Notes: generated from the sequence alone by a model not told the origin. Positions 1 through 11,281 are shown, counted from the first letter of the stretch. The stretch is 64,000 nucleotides of DNA from Lysinibacillus timonensis (GCF_900291985.1 NZ_LT985980.1:832001-896000), one strand, 5' to 3'. Program-made: numbers and translations.

Positions 1-189
1 AATACGTGATGGAATAACTCGACGTAACCTCATACCAATTAATGTAAAAATACTAACTTTTACACCTGCCGCTAGGGCACTAATCCACAGTGCAACTGGG
101 ACTAACGTAAAAAATACTGATAAAACAATAATTGCGAGTACAACTATTACGATCAAACTTAATGTTCCTGCATCTTCAAAAATTGCCAT
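1..189 (-). CDS. floA: Flotillin-like protein FloA, N-terminal part (gene cut by window edge)
   Basis: Only the first 63 codons are present; the rest lies left of the window. FloA is a membrane-bound scaffold of functional membrane microdomains in Bacillales. The visible part has a hydrophobic segment at about residues 10-35, then the conserved stretch with LWISALAAG and GMRLRRVIP, which matches my memory of B. subtilis YqfA/FloA closely. The ATG lies one base after the stop codon of the upstream NfeD gene, and its Shine-Dalgarno sequence (AAGGAG) is inside the last codons of that gene, so the two are probably translationally coupled, the usual nfeD-floA pairing. Confidence 0.93.
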   Translation of the reverse strand, partial: MAIFEDAGTLSLIVIVVLAIIVLSVFFTLVPVALWISALAAGVKVSIFTLIGMRLRRVIPSRI

Positions 190-190
190 T

Positions 191-1513
191 TCAATTCATC
201 TCCTTTTTTAATTCTCTCACGACTATACGTGATCCTTCCACTCTAATAATTTCAACTTTCTTATTTGAATTGATGTAACTACCTTCTGATACAACATCAA
301 GTCTATCATTTTCGACTTGTATTGTACCAGCTGGGCGTAATGGAGTTAGTGTTTCGCCCACTTTCCCCAGAAGTTCGGTACGATTTTCATTTGAAACGTA
401 TCCTTCTTCTGTAGTCGTTGCATCTCTTAAAACAAGCTTACTAAAGAAGTGAAGATTTTTCCCAAGGAATTTCATCATAATCACCATTCCTATCACTGCA
501 ATAAACATTGCAATTAAAATTGAATACGCCATATGGACAAAGCTCTCTCCTGCAAATAACAAACTAATGATGACAAGGGCTCCTCCAATAAGACCTACGA
601 TTCCACCAGGTATAAATAGCTCACCGACTAGCAAGGCAAATCCAATTATAAATAGCAAGATGGATTCATAACCTGCAAATCCAGCAACCATGTGACCAAA
701 GTAGAACAGAGCCAAAGAACTTAAACCTGCAATACCTGGTAATCCAAATCCAGGTGAAAATAGCTCAATTGTCAACCCTAAAGTTGCGATTGTGATTAAT
801 AATGTAACAACAATCGGATTTGTAATAAATCTAGCAAAATTTTCAGCAAAAGTAGGCTCCACTTCTACTACCTTACTATTAGCTAATCCTGCTTTATTTA
901 GTACATCGTCTAAATTTTTTGCAGTTCCCTCTGAATATTTCACTTCTACAGCTTCATCAGCTGTTAACGTCAACAATTTACCTTGCGGAGCTCGATATTC
1001 CGGTAAATTAATTGCAGGATCTGCCATAGCAACTGCATACTTCGGATTTCTACCAGAGCTTTCAGCTGCCGTTTGCATTTTCGCTTTCCATGCACTGTTT
1101 GATTTTGCATCAGCCATATTACCTTCAGCATCAATTATTGCTGCTGCACCAATTGTACCATTAGGCACCATATAGATTTGATCTGCATGTAGAGCTAAAT
1201 AAGCACCTGCTGATAAAGCATTCGAGTTAATGAACGCAATAATTTCAGGATCAGTCTTCTGCATTAAATCTGCGATATCATATGCAGCATCTACATAGCC
1301 ACCTGGAGTATGTATTTCAAGTATGATGGCATCTGCGTTATTGTTAGTTGCATCTTTGAATGCCCTTTCAAGAAAAGCATAAAGCCCTTTTTCTACTTGG
1401 TTTTCTAAAGGGACATGGTAAACAGTCCCACTGGCGAATGCTTGAATATTTGGGAAAAGTAACATAAAAGCAAAAGTAAATAAAATGATCCAATTAAATC
1501 GTTTCATTTCCAC
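191..1513 (-). CDS. yqeZ: NfeD-family membrane serine protease (YqeZ type)
   Basis: This 440-residue protein is the long form of NfeD, a ClpP-fold serine protease joined to a membrane region and a C-terminal OB-fold, which partners the flotillin encoded just downstream. Residues 1-28 look like a signal peptide ending at AFAS. The protease domain covers about 30-220, with the oxyanion motif HTPGG near 69-72, the likely nucleophile Ser101 in ALSAGAY and a candidate catalytic lysine near 143. Several transmembrane segments fill about 235-345, and the NfeD OB-fold lies at about 365-440. The start could be this GTG (5 bases after GAGGAG) or the ATG two codons later. In B. subtilis yqeY stands between rpsU and this gene; here it is missing. 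Confidence 0.93.
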   Translation of the reverse strand: MEMKRFNWIILFTFAFMLLFPNIQAFASGTVYHVPLENQVEKGLYAFLERAFKDATNNNADAIILEIHTPGGYVDAAYDIADLMQKTDPEIIAFINSNALSAGAYLALHADQIYMVPNGTIGAAAIIDAEGNMADAKSNSAWKAKMQTAAESSGRNPKYAVAMADPAINLPEYRAPQGKLLTLTADEAVEVKYSEGTAKNLDDVLNKAGLANSKVVEVEPTFAENFARFITNPIVVTLLITIATLGLTIELFSPGFGLPGIAGLSSLALFYFGHMVAGFAGYESILLFIIGFALLVGELFIPGGIVGLIGGALVIISLLFAGESFVHMAYSILIAMFIAVIGMVIMMKFLGKNLHFFSKLVLRDATTTEEGYVSNENRTELLGKVGETLTPLRPAGTIQVENDRLDVVSEGSYINSNKKVEIIRVEGSRIVVRELKKEMN

Positions 1514-1654
1514 ATTAACTCCTCACTCGCAACGTTATAGTACATTTACGATTTAATATGAAAAAGGTTTCAAAAATGTTCTTTCAATTTTATTTTACAC
1601 GTTTTACATATGTATAATAGATTAATTTTTGTTAAAGATATATAAAAATGCAAA

Positions 1655-1689
1655 ATACCCTAGTATTTACTAAGTAAATACTAGGGTAT
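1655..1689 (-). terminator. Perfect 16-bp stem, terminator of rpsU
   Basis: A perfect 16-bp inverted repeat (arms 1655-1670 and 1674-1689, loop TAA) lies 65 bases past the rpsU stop. On the minus strand it is followed by a T-rich stretch (TTTGCATTTTT), as expected of an intrinsic terminator. Confidence 0.7.
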
Positions 1690-1754
1690 ATCATTTTTAA
1701 CATAGTGAATCAAAAAAATTGCGTGTTATGAACGTAGGGATTGACAGGAAAAAA

Positions 1755-1928
1755 TTACCACTTACGTTTACGTGCAGCTTCTGATTTCTTTTTGCGTTTT
1801 ACGCTTGGTTTTTCATAAAATTCGCGTTTTCTAACCTCTTGAATAGTACCACTTTTAGATACAGTACGTTTGAAGCGGCGAAGAGCATCTTCAAGCGATT
1901 CGTTTTTTCTAACGACAGTTTTTGACAT
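1755..1928 (-). CDS. rpsU: 30S ribosomal protein S21
   Basis: S21 is a small basic protein of the 30S subunit platform, close to the anti-Shine-Dalgarno end of 16S rRNA. The 57-residue product starts [19 protein letters not shown] and ends in a lysine/arginine-rich tail ([14 protein letters not shown]), exactly the family pattern and length. I place the start at 1928 rather than at the upstream in-frame codon at 1952, because the strong GGAGGGA binding site lies between them. No yqeY follows it, unlike in B. subtilis; a strong terminator does. Confidence 0.97.
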   Translation of the reverse strand: MSKTVVRKNESLEDALRRFKRTVSKSGTIQEVRKREFYEKPSVKRKKKSEAARKRKW

Positions 1929-2095
1929 CTCTCTTTCCCTCCCTCCGAACACACGTCAATACACTTTACGATTGATCGCTATCGTAGTTGTGTACTAAAG
2001 AATTATATCGTAACAAAAATGCCTAGTCAATAGAAAGAAGACAAATACATGTCCACTTTTTTAAAATATTTTTTTAACAATTAGGAATAAGCCAT

Positions 2096-2764
2096 TTAGT
2101 AGTTCGAATCTGTAGATAAACCATTCATGATAGCAACTCCTGAACTTGCACCGATTCTGGTTGCACCTGCTTGAATCATGTTTTCCAGATCTTCTAAACT
2201 ACGAACCCCACCAGAAGCTTTTACACCTACTGATGACCCTACAATCTTTCTCATTAATGCTACATCTTCTACTGTTGCCCCACCCGTTGAAAAGCCTGTT
2301 GAAGTTTTTACAAAATGGGCACCTGCCTCTACAGACAATTCACAAGCTTTTACTTTTTCTTCCTCAGTTAATAAGCAAGTCTCAATAATAACTTTTACTA
2401 ATGTACCATTTGCAGCTTTTACAACTTCTCTAATATCGTTTAAAACAACATCATGTTGTTGATCTTTTAATGCACCAATATTAATAACCATATCAATTTC
2501 TGTAGCACCGTTCGAGATTGCATCAGTTGTTTCAAAAGCCTTTACTTTCGAAGTTGTAGCACCTAGAGGAAATCCGATAACTGTACAAACCTTTACTTCT
2601 GATCCTGCTAATTTTTCTGCACACAATTTTACCCATGTAGGATTTACACATACTGATGCAAATTTATATTGTAATGCCTCATTACATAACTTTTCAATTT
2701 GTTCTTGTGTCGTATCTGCTTTCAGTAAAGTATGATCGATTAATGCAGCATAATTTGTTGCCAT
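2096..2764 (-). CDS. deoC: Deoxyribose-phosphate aldolase
   Basis: DeoC is the class I aldolase that splits 2-deoxy-D-ribose 5-phosphate into glyceraldehyde 3-phosphate and acetaldehyde in deoxynucleoside catabolism. The 222 residues equal the usual length. The Schiff-base lysine is Lys153 in FVKTSTGF, the proton-relay lysine Lys182 in VKASGGVR, and Asp91 sits in [15 protein letters not shown] binding site precedes the ATG. It stands alone between the mtaB terminator and rpsU, separate from any nucleoside phosphorylase or kinase gene, so its link to the neighbouring translation genes is positional only. Confidence 0.96.
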   Translation of the reverse strand: MATNYAALIDHTLLKADTTQEQIEKLCNEALQYKFASVCVNPTWVKLCAEKLAGSEVKVCTVIGFPLGATTSKVKAFETTDAISNGATEIDMVINIGALKDQQHDVVLNDIREVVKAANGTLVKVIIETCLLTEEEKVKACELSVEAGAHFVKTSTGFSTGGATVEDVALMRKIVGSSVGVKASGGVRSLEDLENMIQAGATRIGASSGVAIMNGLSTDSNY

Positions 2765-2871
2765 GTTTTATTACTCCCTTTTTCTTCATGATAATATTAC
2801 GTACTTTAAATATACCATTATTTTGAATGAAGTTAAAATTATGAAAAATTATGATATCTTGGTATAAGAAA

Positions 2872-2914
2872 AAAAGCCGGTAAAACCCTAGAAAAGGATT
2901 TTACAGACTTTTTT
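2872..2914 (-). terminator. Terminator after mtaB
   Basis: An imperfect hairpin (arms about 2875-2888 and 2896-2909) overlaps the mtaB stop codon and is followed on the minus strand by a run of seven T. It would end the heat-shock/methyltransferase transcript before deoC. Confidence 0.65.
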
Positions 2915-4247
2915 ATTGAACTTGTTCTTCTAATACGCGAACAAATTGACCTTCGTTATACGGATATCCGCATTTAGTAATTTTTACTTTTACTAACTTC
3001 CCTATCATTTCTTCGCTACCTTCAAACACAACTCGCAGGTAATTGTCAGTATATCCTACGATTAGGTTTTCCTGATTTCCTTCTTTCATGTGTTCTTCAG
3101 GAATTACTTCTAATACTTCACCTTCAAAACGAGAAGCATATTCTTTTGCTAATTGATCATTTAAAGTAATTAAACGATGAACACGTTCAGTTTTCACATC
3201 TTCGTCAACTTGGTCTTCCATACGTGCTGCTGGAGTTCCTGTACGTTTTGAGAATGGGAATACATGAAGTTCTGCAAACTTATGTTTAGCAATAAAATTA
3301 TAGGTTTCCATAAACTCTTCTTCAGTCTCTCCCGGGAAACCAACAATAACGTCAGAAGTAATAGCTAAATCTGGTAAAGCATCGTTTAATTTACGGAGTC
3401 TTTCTGCGAAGAAGTCCATTGTATATTTACGGCGCATTCTTTTTAATACTGTGTCTGACCCAGATTGAATAGGGATATGCAAATGACGAACAACAATATT
3501 TGAGTTTTTTAATACGTCAATTACTTCATCTGTTAATTGTGAAGCTTCAATAGATGAAATACGTAGACGTTTAATACCTCTTACTTGAGTTTCAAGATCA
3601 CGAAGTAATTGTGCAAGATTATAGTCTTTTAAATCTTGACCGTAACCACCAGTATGAATACCAGTCAACACAATTTCAAGGTATCCAGCATCAACAAGTT
3701 GTTGCGCTTGTTTAATTACTTCTTGTGGGTCACGAGAACGCATTAGACCACGTGCCCATGGAATAATACAAAAAGTACAGAAGTTGTTACAGCCTTCTTG
3801 AATTTTTAAAGAAGCACGAGTACGGTCTGTAAAATAAGGTACATCAAGTTCTTCATAAACACGGTTCTTCATTATATTACGAACCGCGTTAATCGGTTGT
3901 CTTTCTCTCTTATACTCATCAATATATCCAAGCATTTTTTGACGGTCTTGAGTTCCAACAACAATATCCACACCAGGTATAGCCATAATTTCTGCAGGTG
4001 ATGTTTGTGCATAACATCCTGTTACACAAATTACTGCATCAGGGTTTTGCCTAACTGCTCGACGAATAACTTGACGAGATTTTTTATCTCCTGTATTTGT
4101 CACAGTACATGTATTTATCACATAAACATCTGCTTGATGTTCAAAATCAGTACGTTCATAACCTTGTTCCTTAAATAGTTGCCAGATTGCTTCTGTTTCG
4201 TAATGATTTACTTTGCAACCTAATGTATGAAAAGCCACTGTTGCCAA
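2913..4247 (-). CDS. mtaB: tRNA (N6-L-threonylcarbamoyladenosine(37)-C2)-methylthiotransferase MtaB
   Basis: MtaB is a radical-SAM enzyme that adds a methylthio group to t6A37 of tRNAs reading ANN codons. The N-terminal cluster ligands are Cys11, Cys47 and Cys78; the radical-SAM cluster ligands are Cys153, Cys157 and Cys160 in EGCNNFCTFC; a TRAM domain lies at about 375-440. I choose the TTG at 4247: it gives the family N-terminus MATVAFHTLGCKV and lies 8 bases after GAGGTG, whereas an upstream in-frame ATG would overlap rsmE without a binding site. It follows rsmE by 16 bases in the dnaJ-prmA-rsmE-mtaB order known from B. subtilis. Confidence 0.95.
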   Translation of the reverse strand: MATVAFHTLGCKVNHYETEAIWQLFKEQGYERTDFEHQADVYVINTCTVTNTGDKKSRQVIRRAVRQNPDAVICVTGCYAQTSPAEIMAIPGVDIVVGTQDRQKMLGYIDEYKRERQPINAVRNIMKNRVYEELDVPYFTDRTRASLKIQEGCNNFCTFCIIPWARGLMRSRDPQEVIKQAQQLVDAGYLEIVLTGIHTGGYGQDLKDYNLAQLLRDLETQVRGIKRLRISSIEASQLTDEVIDVLKNSNIVVRHLHIPIQSGSDTVLKRMRRKYTMDFFAERLRKLNDALPDLAITSDVIVGFPGETEEEFMETYNFIAKHKFAELHVFPFSKRTGTPAARMEDQVDEDVKTERVHRLITLNDQLAKEYASRFEGEVLEVIPEEHMKEGNQENLIVGYTDNYLRVVFEGSEEMIGKLVKVKITKCGYPYNEGQFVRVLEEQVQ

Positions 4248-4263
4248 GGCTAGTACACCTCTT

Positions 4264-5013
4264 TCATTCAAATTCATATGAAATAGCAGAAAGTGCATAT
4301 AGTGGTGCTGTTTCTGCTCTTAATATTCGCGGACCGAGGGACATCGTTTCAGCTCCTGCTTTAAGAAAGCTATCTGCCTCGTCACGAGAAATCCCACCTT
4401 CAGGGCCAAAAATCATCAAAATAGACTTCAATTCATTATCATACACCTTTTTTAACTTATCCGCAAATCTTGTTCGCATTTCGCTCTTTGCATCTTCTTC
4501 ATCCGCAATAAAAACCGCATCATATTTTTCCATGAGTGAGAGTAATTGTTTGAATGAAAGAGGATTAAAAATTTCCGGTACATAAGTACGATGAGATTGT
4601 TCAGCAGCTTCCAATGCAATCTTCTGTAAGCGTTCTGTTTTTTTCTCACTTTTCTTATCATCCCATTTCACAATAGACCGCTCGGCTTTATATGGGATAA
4701 GTGCATGCATACCAAGTTCTGTTGCTTTTTGAGCAATAAATTCTAGTTTATCACCTTTTGGTAGCCCACATGCAATATCTACTTGTATTGGTAGCTCTGG
4801 CGATGGTATCGTATTACCTGTTTGTTTCACTGAAACCTCCTGATCAATCGAGATCGAGATAATTTCACATATGTATGCAATTTGAGATACTACTGCAACG
4901 ATATGGTCCCCCACTTCCATACGCATTACTTTCGATATGTGACGTGCACTCTCTCCAGTAATTATCAGTTCATTTTGTTCGTTAAATACTCCATCTACAA
5001 AATATCGTTGCAT
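4264..5013 (-). CDS. rsmE: 16S rRNA (uracil(1498)-N3)-methyltransferase RsmE
   Basis: RsmE methylates U1498 of 16S rRNA in the decoding region. The protein has the N-terminal PUA-like part (about 1-70) and a SPOUT knot domain; the SAM-binding loops show as IFGPEGG (about 201-207) and LGPRILRAETA (about 226-236). Its 249 residues are normal. The start has GGAGG seven bases upstream. It sits in the usual prmA-rsmE-mtaB cluster downstream of dnaJ. Confidence 0.95.
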   Translation of the reverse strand: MQRYFVDGVFNEQNELIITGESARHISKVMRMEVGDHIVAVVSQIAYICEIISISIDQEVSVKQTGNTIPSPELPIQVDIACGLPKGDKLEFIAQKATELGMHALIPYKAERSIVKWDDKKSEKKTERLQKIALEAAEQSHRTYVPEIFNPLSFKQLLSLMEKYDAVFIADEEDAKSEMRTRFADKLKKVYDNELKSILMIFGPEGGISRDEADSFLKAGAETMSLGPRILRAETAPLYALSAISYEFE

Positions 5014-5103
5014 TTCAAACCTCCGTAGATTTTATTGCTTTGCCTTAGACTTTATATTCTACATAATTGCTAATTTTATAGACAAAACACCTATATATAA
5101 GAT

Positions 5104-5141
5104 GAAGGCTGTTGATAATAAAAATATTATCATCCAGCCTT
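5104..5141. other. Inverted repeat between prmA and rsmE
   Basis: A 15-bp imperfect inverted repeat (AAGGCTG arm from 5104, CAGCCTT arm ending 5141) lies in the 141-base gap between two genes of the same direction. Neither strand shows a good T tract, so it may be an RNA-processing or stability hairpin rather than a full terminator. Confidence 0.4.
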
Positions 5142-5154
5142 TATTGTTTATAAT

Positions 5155-6093
5155 CTAAGGTCTGGAAGCAATAATTGCTACCCAGTCCTCCATCATTAGA
5201 ACTTCATCAATAATAAATCCTGAATTTTCTAACGCTTCCTTTACCTCTTCTTTTTTAAAGTTAATAATTCCTGAGGTAATATATTTCCCACCAGGCTTTA
5301 CAATTGAAAAAGCATCGTCTGTAAATGTAAGAATAATTTCAGCAAGAAGGTTTCCAACAACTACATCAGCTGCTTCTTTAACTGTATCTAGTAAATTACC
5401 ATGGAATACCTCTACGACTGTATCAACTTTGTTGAGAGATATGTTTTCTCGTGCAGCCTTGACAGCAACTTCATCTAAATCTAGCGCGTGTACTTTATTA
5501 GCTCCTAATAAGGCAGCACCAATTGAAAGGACACCTGAACCAGTACCAACATCTACTACTGTATCCCCCTCTTTTACAAACTTTTCTAAAGCTTGCAAAC
5601 ACATAACGGTTGTAGGGTGTGTTCCCGTTCCAAAAGCCATTCCAGGATCTAATTCAATGATTAATTCATCAGTGTTAACTGGAGTATAGTCTTCCCATGT
5701 TGGAACAATTGTAAACCGTTCTGAGATCTTTACAGGATGATAGTATTGCTTCCAAGCTGTTGCCCAATCTTCTTCATCTACTACAGAAGTTTTAAGTAGT
5801 TGATCACCAATATTAATATCAAAGTTTTTAAGATTCGCTATTGCAAGCTTAATTTCCTCAACAGTTTCAGCTAGAAAGCTTGAAGCAGGTAAATAGGCTT
5901 TTACAACAACACCATTTGTTGGGTAATCTTTTGGGTTTAATTCATATATCTCTCCAAATTGATTTACCCTCTCTTTATCTACCTCTTTTGAATCCTCTAT
6001 AACAACACCACTGGCTCCTGCTTCATGAAAAACGTTCGATACAGCTTCTACCGCTTCATTTGTTGTTAACAATGAAATTTCAGTCCATTTCAC
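5155..6093 (-). CDS. prmA: Ribosomal protein L11 methyltransferase
   Basis: PrmA trimethylates ribosomal protein L11 using S-adenosylmethionine. The 312-residue protein has the N-terminal L11-recognition domain (about 1-60) and a class I methyltransferase fold with [12 protein letters not shown] (151-162), motif I DVGTGSG (181-187) and VVGNLLAEI near 246. The start is a GTG preceded by AAGG. It lies 83 bases downstream of dnaJ and is probably co-transcribed with it. Confidence 0.96.
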   Translation of the reverse strand: MKWTEISLLTTNEAVEAVSNVFHEAGASGVVIEDSKEVDKERVNQFGEIYELNPKDYPTNGVVVKAYLPASSFLAETVEEIKLAIANLKNFDINIGDQLLKTSVVDEEDWATAWKQYYHPVKISERFTIVPTWEDYTPVNTDELIIELDPGMAFGTGTHPTTVMCLQALEKFVKEGDTVVDVGTGSGVLSIGAALLGANKVHALDLDEVAVKAARENISLNKVDTVVEVFHGNLLDTVKEAADVVVGNLLAEIILTFTDDAFSIVKPGGKYITSGIINFKKEEVKEALENSGFIIDEVLMMEDWVAIIASRP

Positions 6094-6176
6094 TTGCCTT
6101 CAGCTCCTCTGAAAATGATATTAGCAACTCAATTTTTATTGTTTTTTAATTGATTACTACTAGATTGTTCGTTATT

Positions 6177-7289
6177 CTATTCACCTTTGAATGTCTTCTT
6201 AATTCTATCAAAAAGCGAACTCCCATGTTCTTCAGGAATATCACCACTTATTTCTGCAAAATCTCTTAATAATTGTTTTTGTTTTTCTGTTAATTTTGTA
6301 GGTGTTACAACTCTAACGATAACGTATTGATGTCCTTGACCATACCCATGGACATTTTTAACCCCTTTATCTTTAATACGGAATTTCTCACCTGATTGCG
6401 TTCCAGCAGGTATTTTTAGTTTAACTTTTCCATGGATCGTTGGTACCTCAATTTCATCGCCTAAAGCTGCTTGTGGGAAAGTTAATTTCAGTTCAAAGTA
6501 TATATCGTCGCCATCTCTTTCGAAGTATTCATGGTCTTGTACGTTAAATAAAATATATAAATCTCCTGCAGGACCACCATTTCTTCCTGCTTCCCCTTGG
6601 CCTGATACACGTAATTGTTGACCATCATCTACACCAGCTGGTATGGTTACTTTGATTTTCTTACGTTTTTGAACAGTACCTGCACCACGGCAAGTAGTAC
6701 ATTTCTCTATAATAATTTTACCTTTACCTTGACAAGTAGTACATGTTCGGCGGTTCACAACACGACCAAATGGTGTATCAACTGCTTGGTTAATTTGTCC
6801 TGCACCATTACATGTTGTACACGTTTTAGGTGACGTCCCTGGTTTTGCACCAGAACCACTACAAGTATCACATGTCTCTTCTCTTGGTATTTCAATTTCG
6901 GTTTGTTTTCCGAAAACGGCATCCTCAAACGAAACTTTCATACGGTATTGAAGATCATCGCCTTTTCGTGGTGCATTTGGATCTGAACGTCGACTTCCTC
7001 CACCAAAGAACGAACTGAAAATATCATCGAAACCGCCAAAACCGGAAAAACCTTCGCCAAATCCACCACTTGGACCTTCGTGACCAAATTGGTCATACTG
7101 GGAACGCTTAGTATCATCACTTAATACTTCGTATGCTTCAGCAATTTCTTTAAACTTCTCATCTGCCCCAGGCTCTTTGTTGAGATCTGGATGATATTGT
7201 TTAGATAATTTGCGGTAAGCTTTTTTTATTTCATCTTTACTAGCACCTTTACTAACTCCAAGTATTTCATAATAATCGCGTTTACTCAT
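6177..7289 (-). CDS. dnaJ: Molecular chaperone DnaJ
   Basis: DnaJ (Hsp40) delivers substrates to DnaK and stimulates its ATPase. The J-domain (about 1-70) carries His33-Pro34-Asp35; a Gly/Phe-rich stretch follows at about 73-100; four CxxCxGxG zinc repeats lie between about 140 and 210; then come the two C-terminal substrate-binding barrels. At 370 residues it is a full-length type I protein. It is separated from dnaK by 429 bases containing a terminator and repeats, so it probably needs its own promoter, unlike the close dnaK-dnaJ arrangement of B. subtilis. Confidence 0.97.
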   Translation of the reverse strand: MSKRDYYEILGVSKGASKDEIKKAYRKLSKQYHPDLNKEPGADEKFKEIAEAYEVLSDDTKRSQYDQFGHEGPSGGFGEGFSGFGGFDDIFSSFFGGGSRRSDPNAPRKGDDLQYRMKVSFEDAVFGKQTEIEIPREETCDTCSGSGAKPGTSPKTCTTCNGAGQINQAVDTPFGRVVNRRTCTTCQGKGKIIIEKCTTCRGAGTVQKRKKIKVTIPAGVDDGQQLRVSGQGEAGRNGGPAGDLYILFNVQDHEYFERDGDDIYFELKLTFPQAALGDEIEVPTIHGKVKLKIPAGTQSGEKFRIKDKGVKNVHGYGQGHQYVIVRVVTPTKLTEKQKQLLRDFAEISGDIPEEHGSSLFDRIKKTFKGE

Positions 7290-7321
7290 CGTTCACACTC
7301 CGCTCTATATACATAACGTTA

Positions 7322-7354
7322 ATTGTAGCATAATTTAATAAAAAGCTCTGTTAA
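7322..7354 (-). promoter_or_regulatory. Possible promoter of dnaJ
   Basis: On the minus strand TTAACA (7349-7354) is followed after 16 bases by TATGCT (7327-7332), with an overlapping TACAAT at 7322-7327. The match to a vegetative promoter is moderate; its position downstream of a terminator makes it plausible. Confidence 0.35.
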
Positions 7355-7406
7355 TTAATTTCATTTATAATTGTACATTATTCCTCTCGTTTGCCATAAA
7401 GTTTCA

Positions 7407-7442
7407 GCCTTCAAAAGTTTAGCTCTGCACGCTCTACTTTTC
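7407..7442. repeat. 36-bp direct repeat, unit 1 of 3
   Basis: The unit begins GCCTTCA, continues AAG and AGCT-like bases, and ends with the constant GCACGCTCTACTTTTC. Related units lie at 7530-7564 and 7680-7715, all in the dnaK-dnaJ gap. Confidence 0.75.
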
Positions 7443-7443
7443 T

Positions 7444-7529
7444 TTGTCTAGTTCCGCGTGCTAGCCTCTTCGGTAACTTCGCTTCTACCAATGAAGGCAT
7501 AAAGTGCCTTCATTGGTAGAGGCTCCAGT
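7444..7529. repeat. Palindromic intergenic repeat, copy 1
   Basis: The centre is a perfect 15-bp inverted repeat, CTACCAATGAAGGCA at 7485-7499 and its complement at 7505-7519. The left flank (TGTCTAGTTCCGCG and TAGCC) and right flank (CTCCAG) are shared with the element at 59155-59298, whose stem has a different sequence but the same pairing and the same GAAGGC core. Two direct repeats (7407-7442 and 7530-7564) bracket it. It resembles a dispersed repeat that I recall from Bacillaceae intergenic regions. No coding capacity is visible. Confidence 0.75.
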
Positions 7530-7564
7530 GCCTTCAGAAGCAAAGCTTGCACGCTCTACTTTTC
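7530..7564. repeat. 36-bp direct repeat, unit 2 of 3
   Basis: GCCTTCAGAAG at the left and GCACGCTCTACTTTTC at the right, with a short variable middle. It closes the palindromic element on the right-hand side. Confidence 0.75.
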
Positions 7565-7576
7565 TATTTACAATGA

Positions 7577-7609
7577 AAAAGTCAAAGTCCGATTTCGGCT
7601 TTGACTTTT
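7577..7609 (-). terminator. Terminator after dnaK
   Basis: A stem with GTCAAAG (7581-7587) and CTTTGAC (7599-7605) and extra A-T pairs is followed on the minus strand by TTTTT. It would stop much of the transcription coming from dnaK before dnaJ. Confidence 0.65.
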
Positions 7610-7679
7610 CATTTGAATAAGTACTATATCTTCAATAGTTTTCCTAACTACACTTCCACCAATCAAAGGCGGATTTTGT

Positions 7680-7715
7680 GCCTTCAGAAGCTTAACTCAG
7701 CACGCTCTACTTTTC
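7680..7715. repeat. 36-bp direct repeat, unit 3 of 3
   Basis: GCCTTCAGAAG and GCACGCTCTACTTTTC again, immediately beside the dnaK stop codon. It stands alone, without a palindrome on its right. Confidence 0.7.
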
Positions 7716-7718
7716 CAA

Positions 7719-9566
<1,848 letters not shown>

Positions 9567-9606
9567 CTATTATTTAAAACACTTTTGATATAGTGCATTT
9601 TAACAA

Positions 9607-10185
9607 TTATTCGTTTACTGAAACCATAGATGGTCGAAGTACTCGATCTTTTAATTTATAGCCTTTTTGTAATTCACGTAATATAATACCGGAATCTTTT
9701 TCGGAATTAGATTCTTGCATTACAGCTTGGTGTATATTCGGATCGAACATTTCTCCTTCAGCAGGAATAATTTCTAATCCTTCCTGATTGGTTGCATCCA
9801 TAAATGTACGATACACCATTTCAATACCCTTATATAAAGAGATTGCATCTTCAGATTTAACTTCTACTTGTAATGCACGCTCTAAATTATCTATTACAGG
9901 TAATAAATTTGTTAGTAAACTTTGTGCACGATATTTTTCTGCCGACTCTCGCTCAATTTGAACGCGTCGTTTCATATTATCGTAATCAGCTCGCAAGCGA
10001 ATAAAACGATTCTCTTCTTCTTCTAATTTCGTTTCAAGCTCAGCTATTTTTTGTACGTATTGTTCTTCTGTAGATAGTTCACTTGGTTCGTTAATAGTTT
10101 CAGCAGTTTCAGCACTGCTAGTTCCATATGCTTCTTTTGTTACTTCTTCTAATTGTTGTTCTTGTTTTTCTGTTGAATTAGACAC
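9607..10185 (-). CDS. grpE: Nucleotide exchange factor GrpE
   Basis: GrpE releases ADP from DnaK. The 192-residue protein has an acidic, poorly conserved N-terminal tail (about 1-45), a long coiled coil (about 45-95, LETKLEEEENRFIRLRADY), and the C-terminal beta domain with EGEMFDPNIHQAV and GYKLKDRVLRPSMV. It lies 25 bases after hrcA and 55 bases before dnaK in the heat-shock operon. Confidence 0.96.
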   Translation of the reverse strand: MSNSTEKQEQQLEEVTKEAYGTSSAETAETINEPSELSTEEQYVQKIAELETKLEEEENRFIRLRADYDNMKRRVQIERESAEKYRAQSLLTNLLPVIDNLERALQVEVKSEDAISLYKGIEMVYRTFMDATNQEGLEIIPAEGEMFDPNIHQAVMQESNSEKDSGIILRELQKGYKLKDRVLRPSMVSVNE

Positions 10186-10210
10186 AATAAATCCTCCTTA
10201 AAGTCCATCC

Positions 10211-11230
10211 TCATTTTTTGGTGAACGTGTTCGTTAAACCCTTTCTCATTAAGTCGAGTAAGGATATAACACGCTGATAATCCATTCGAGTAGGTCCTAT
10301 TATTGCAATTGATCCTGTTTGCTCATGACCTATTGAATAAGTTGCAGTAATTACACTACAATCTTCCATCGCTAAATGGTTATTTTCAGATCCAATTCGA
10401 ATATGGATATCTTGATCATTTGGATGGAAAAGGGATATAACTTGACTTTTCTTATCCATTAAATCCATTAACATCCGAATTTTATTTAAATCATGAAATT
10501 CTGGCTGATTTAACATATTCATTTTTCCTGCAAAGTAAATTTCACTATCGTTATCAACCGTCGTCATTTGTTTTAATGATTTAAATAGTGTATCTGCTGT
10601 ACGAATATGATGTCTTAATACTTCAAGTGTCTCAAATTCTAACTTTGAATGCAATTCTAATAATGGAACACCGCTTAGGCGCTCGTTTAGAATATTTACG
10701 GTTTTTTCAATATCAGTAGTTTCAAACCCTACTGGTAATGTAATTGTACGGTTTTCTACATGGCCATTATCTGTAACAATAATCGCAACTGCAGTTTGAT
10801 CTGTTAATGGTACAATTTGGAACCTTTTTACACGATGTTTACCAACATTCGGCCCAAGTAATATGGTTGTATAAGATGTTAAATCAGACAAAATGTTAGC
10901 CGATTCACGGATGATTTGTTCCATTTCTACAATTTGATTTTGAAACAAAGATTGAATTAAACCTATATCCTTAATAGACATTGTTTTAGGTTGCAACAAA
11001 TGGTCTACATAAAAACGGTAGCCTTTTTCGGATGGTACACGACCAGAAGAAGTATGCGTTTTTTCTAAAAAACCAAGTTCTTCTAAGTCCGCCATCTCAT
11101 TTCTGATCGTCGCAGGACTAAAATTAATCCACTCTTTTTTAGAAATTTGACGTGATCCAACCGGTTGTGCTGAACTAACAAAATCATCAACGATTACTTG
11201 TAAAATTTGTAATTGTCGATTTGTTAACAA
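10211..11230 (-). CDS. hrcA: Heat-inducible transcription repressor HrcA
   Basis: HrcA binds CIRCE operators and represses chaperone genes. A winged helix (about 1-75, with the conserved PATIRNEMADLEELGFLEKT stretch) is followed by the GAF-like dimerisation domain. I choose the TTG at 11230, giving MLTNRQLQILQVIVDDF as in other Bacillales, six bases after GAGGTG; an ATG at 11236 is the alternative. An upstream in-frame GTG at 11251 lies inside the CIRCE operator and is unlikely. The gene leads the hrcA-grpE-dnaK operon and represses itself. Confidence 0.95.
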   Translation of the reverse strand: MLTNRQLQILQVIVDDFVSSAQPVGSRQISKKEWINFSPATIRNEMADLEELGFLEKTHTSSGRVPSEKGYRFYVDHLLQPKTMSIKDIGLIQSLFQNQIVEMEQIIRESANILSDLTSYTTILLGPNVGKHRVKRFQIVPLTDQTAVAIIVTDNGHVENRTITLPVGFETTDIEKTVNILNERLSGVPLLELHSKLEFETLEVLRHHIRTADTLFKSLKQMTTVDNDSEIYFAGKMNMLNQPEFHDLNKIRMLMDLMDKKSQVISLFHPNDQDIHIRIGSENNHLAMEDCSVITATYSIGHEQTGSIAIIGPTRMDYQRVISLLDLMRKGLTNTFTKK

Positions 11231-11244
11231 ATTCATCACCTCTG

Positions 11245-11271
11245 TTAGCACTCACAAATAAAGAGTGCTAA
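11245..11271 (-). promoter_or_regulatory. CIRCE operator
   Basis: TTAGCACTC, nine bases, then GAGTGCTAA: a perfect match to the HrcA-binding CIRCE inverted repeat. It sits between the promoter and the hrcA start, so it lies in the 5' untranslated region of the heat-shock transcript. No second CIRCE is visible near dnaK or dnaJ. Confidence 0.97.
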
Positions 11272-11281
11272 TACTATTATT

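Noticed and set aside
792-1175. Long plus-strand reading frame inside the nfeD gene
   Set aside because: It is antisense to a well-conserved coding sequence, lacks a binding site, and its composition is that of a shadow frame. The same holds for many other antisense frames across the window.
5104-5141. Terminator that would split prmA from rsmE
   Set aside because: The hairpin is clear but neither strand has a T tract, so I list it only as an inverted repeat.
7407-7715. Repeats near dnaK as a CRISPR array
   Set aside because: Only three degenerate units with unequal spacing (123 and 150 bases), one interval being a perfect palindrome, and no cas genes nearby.
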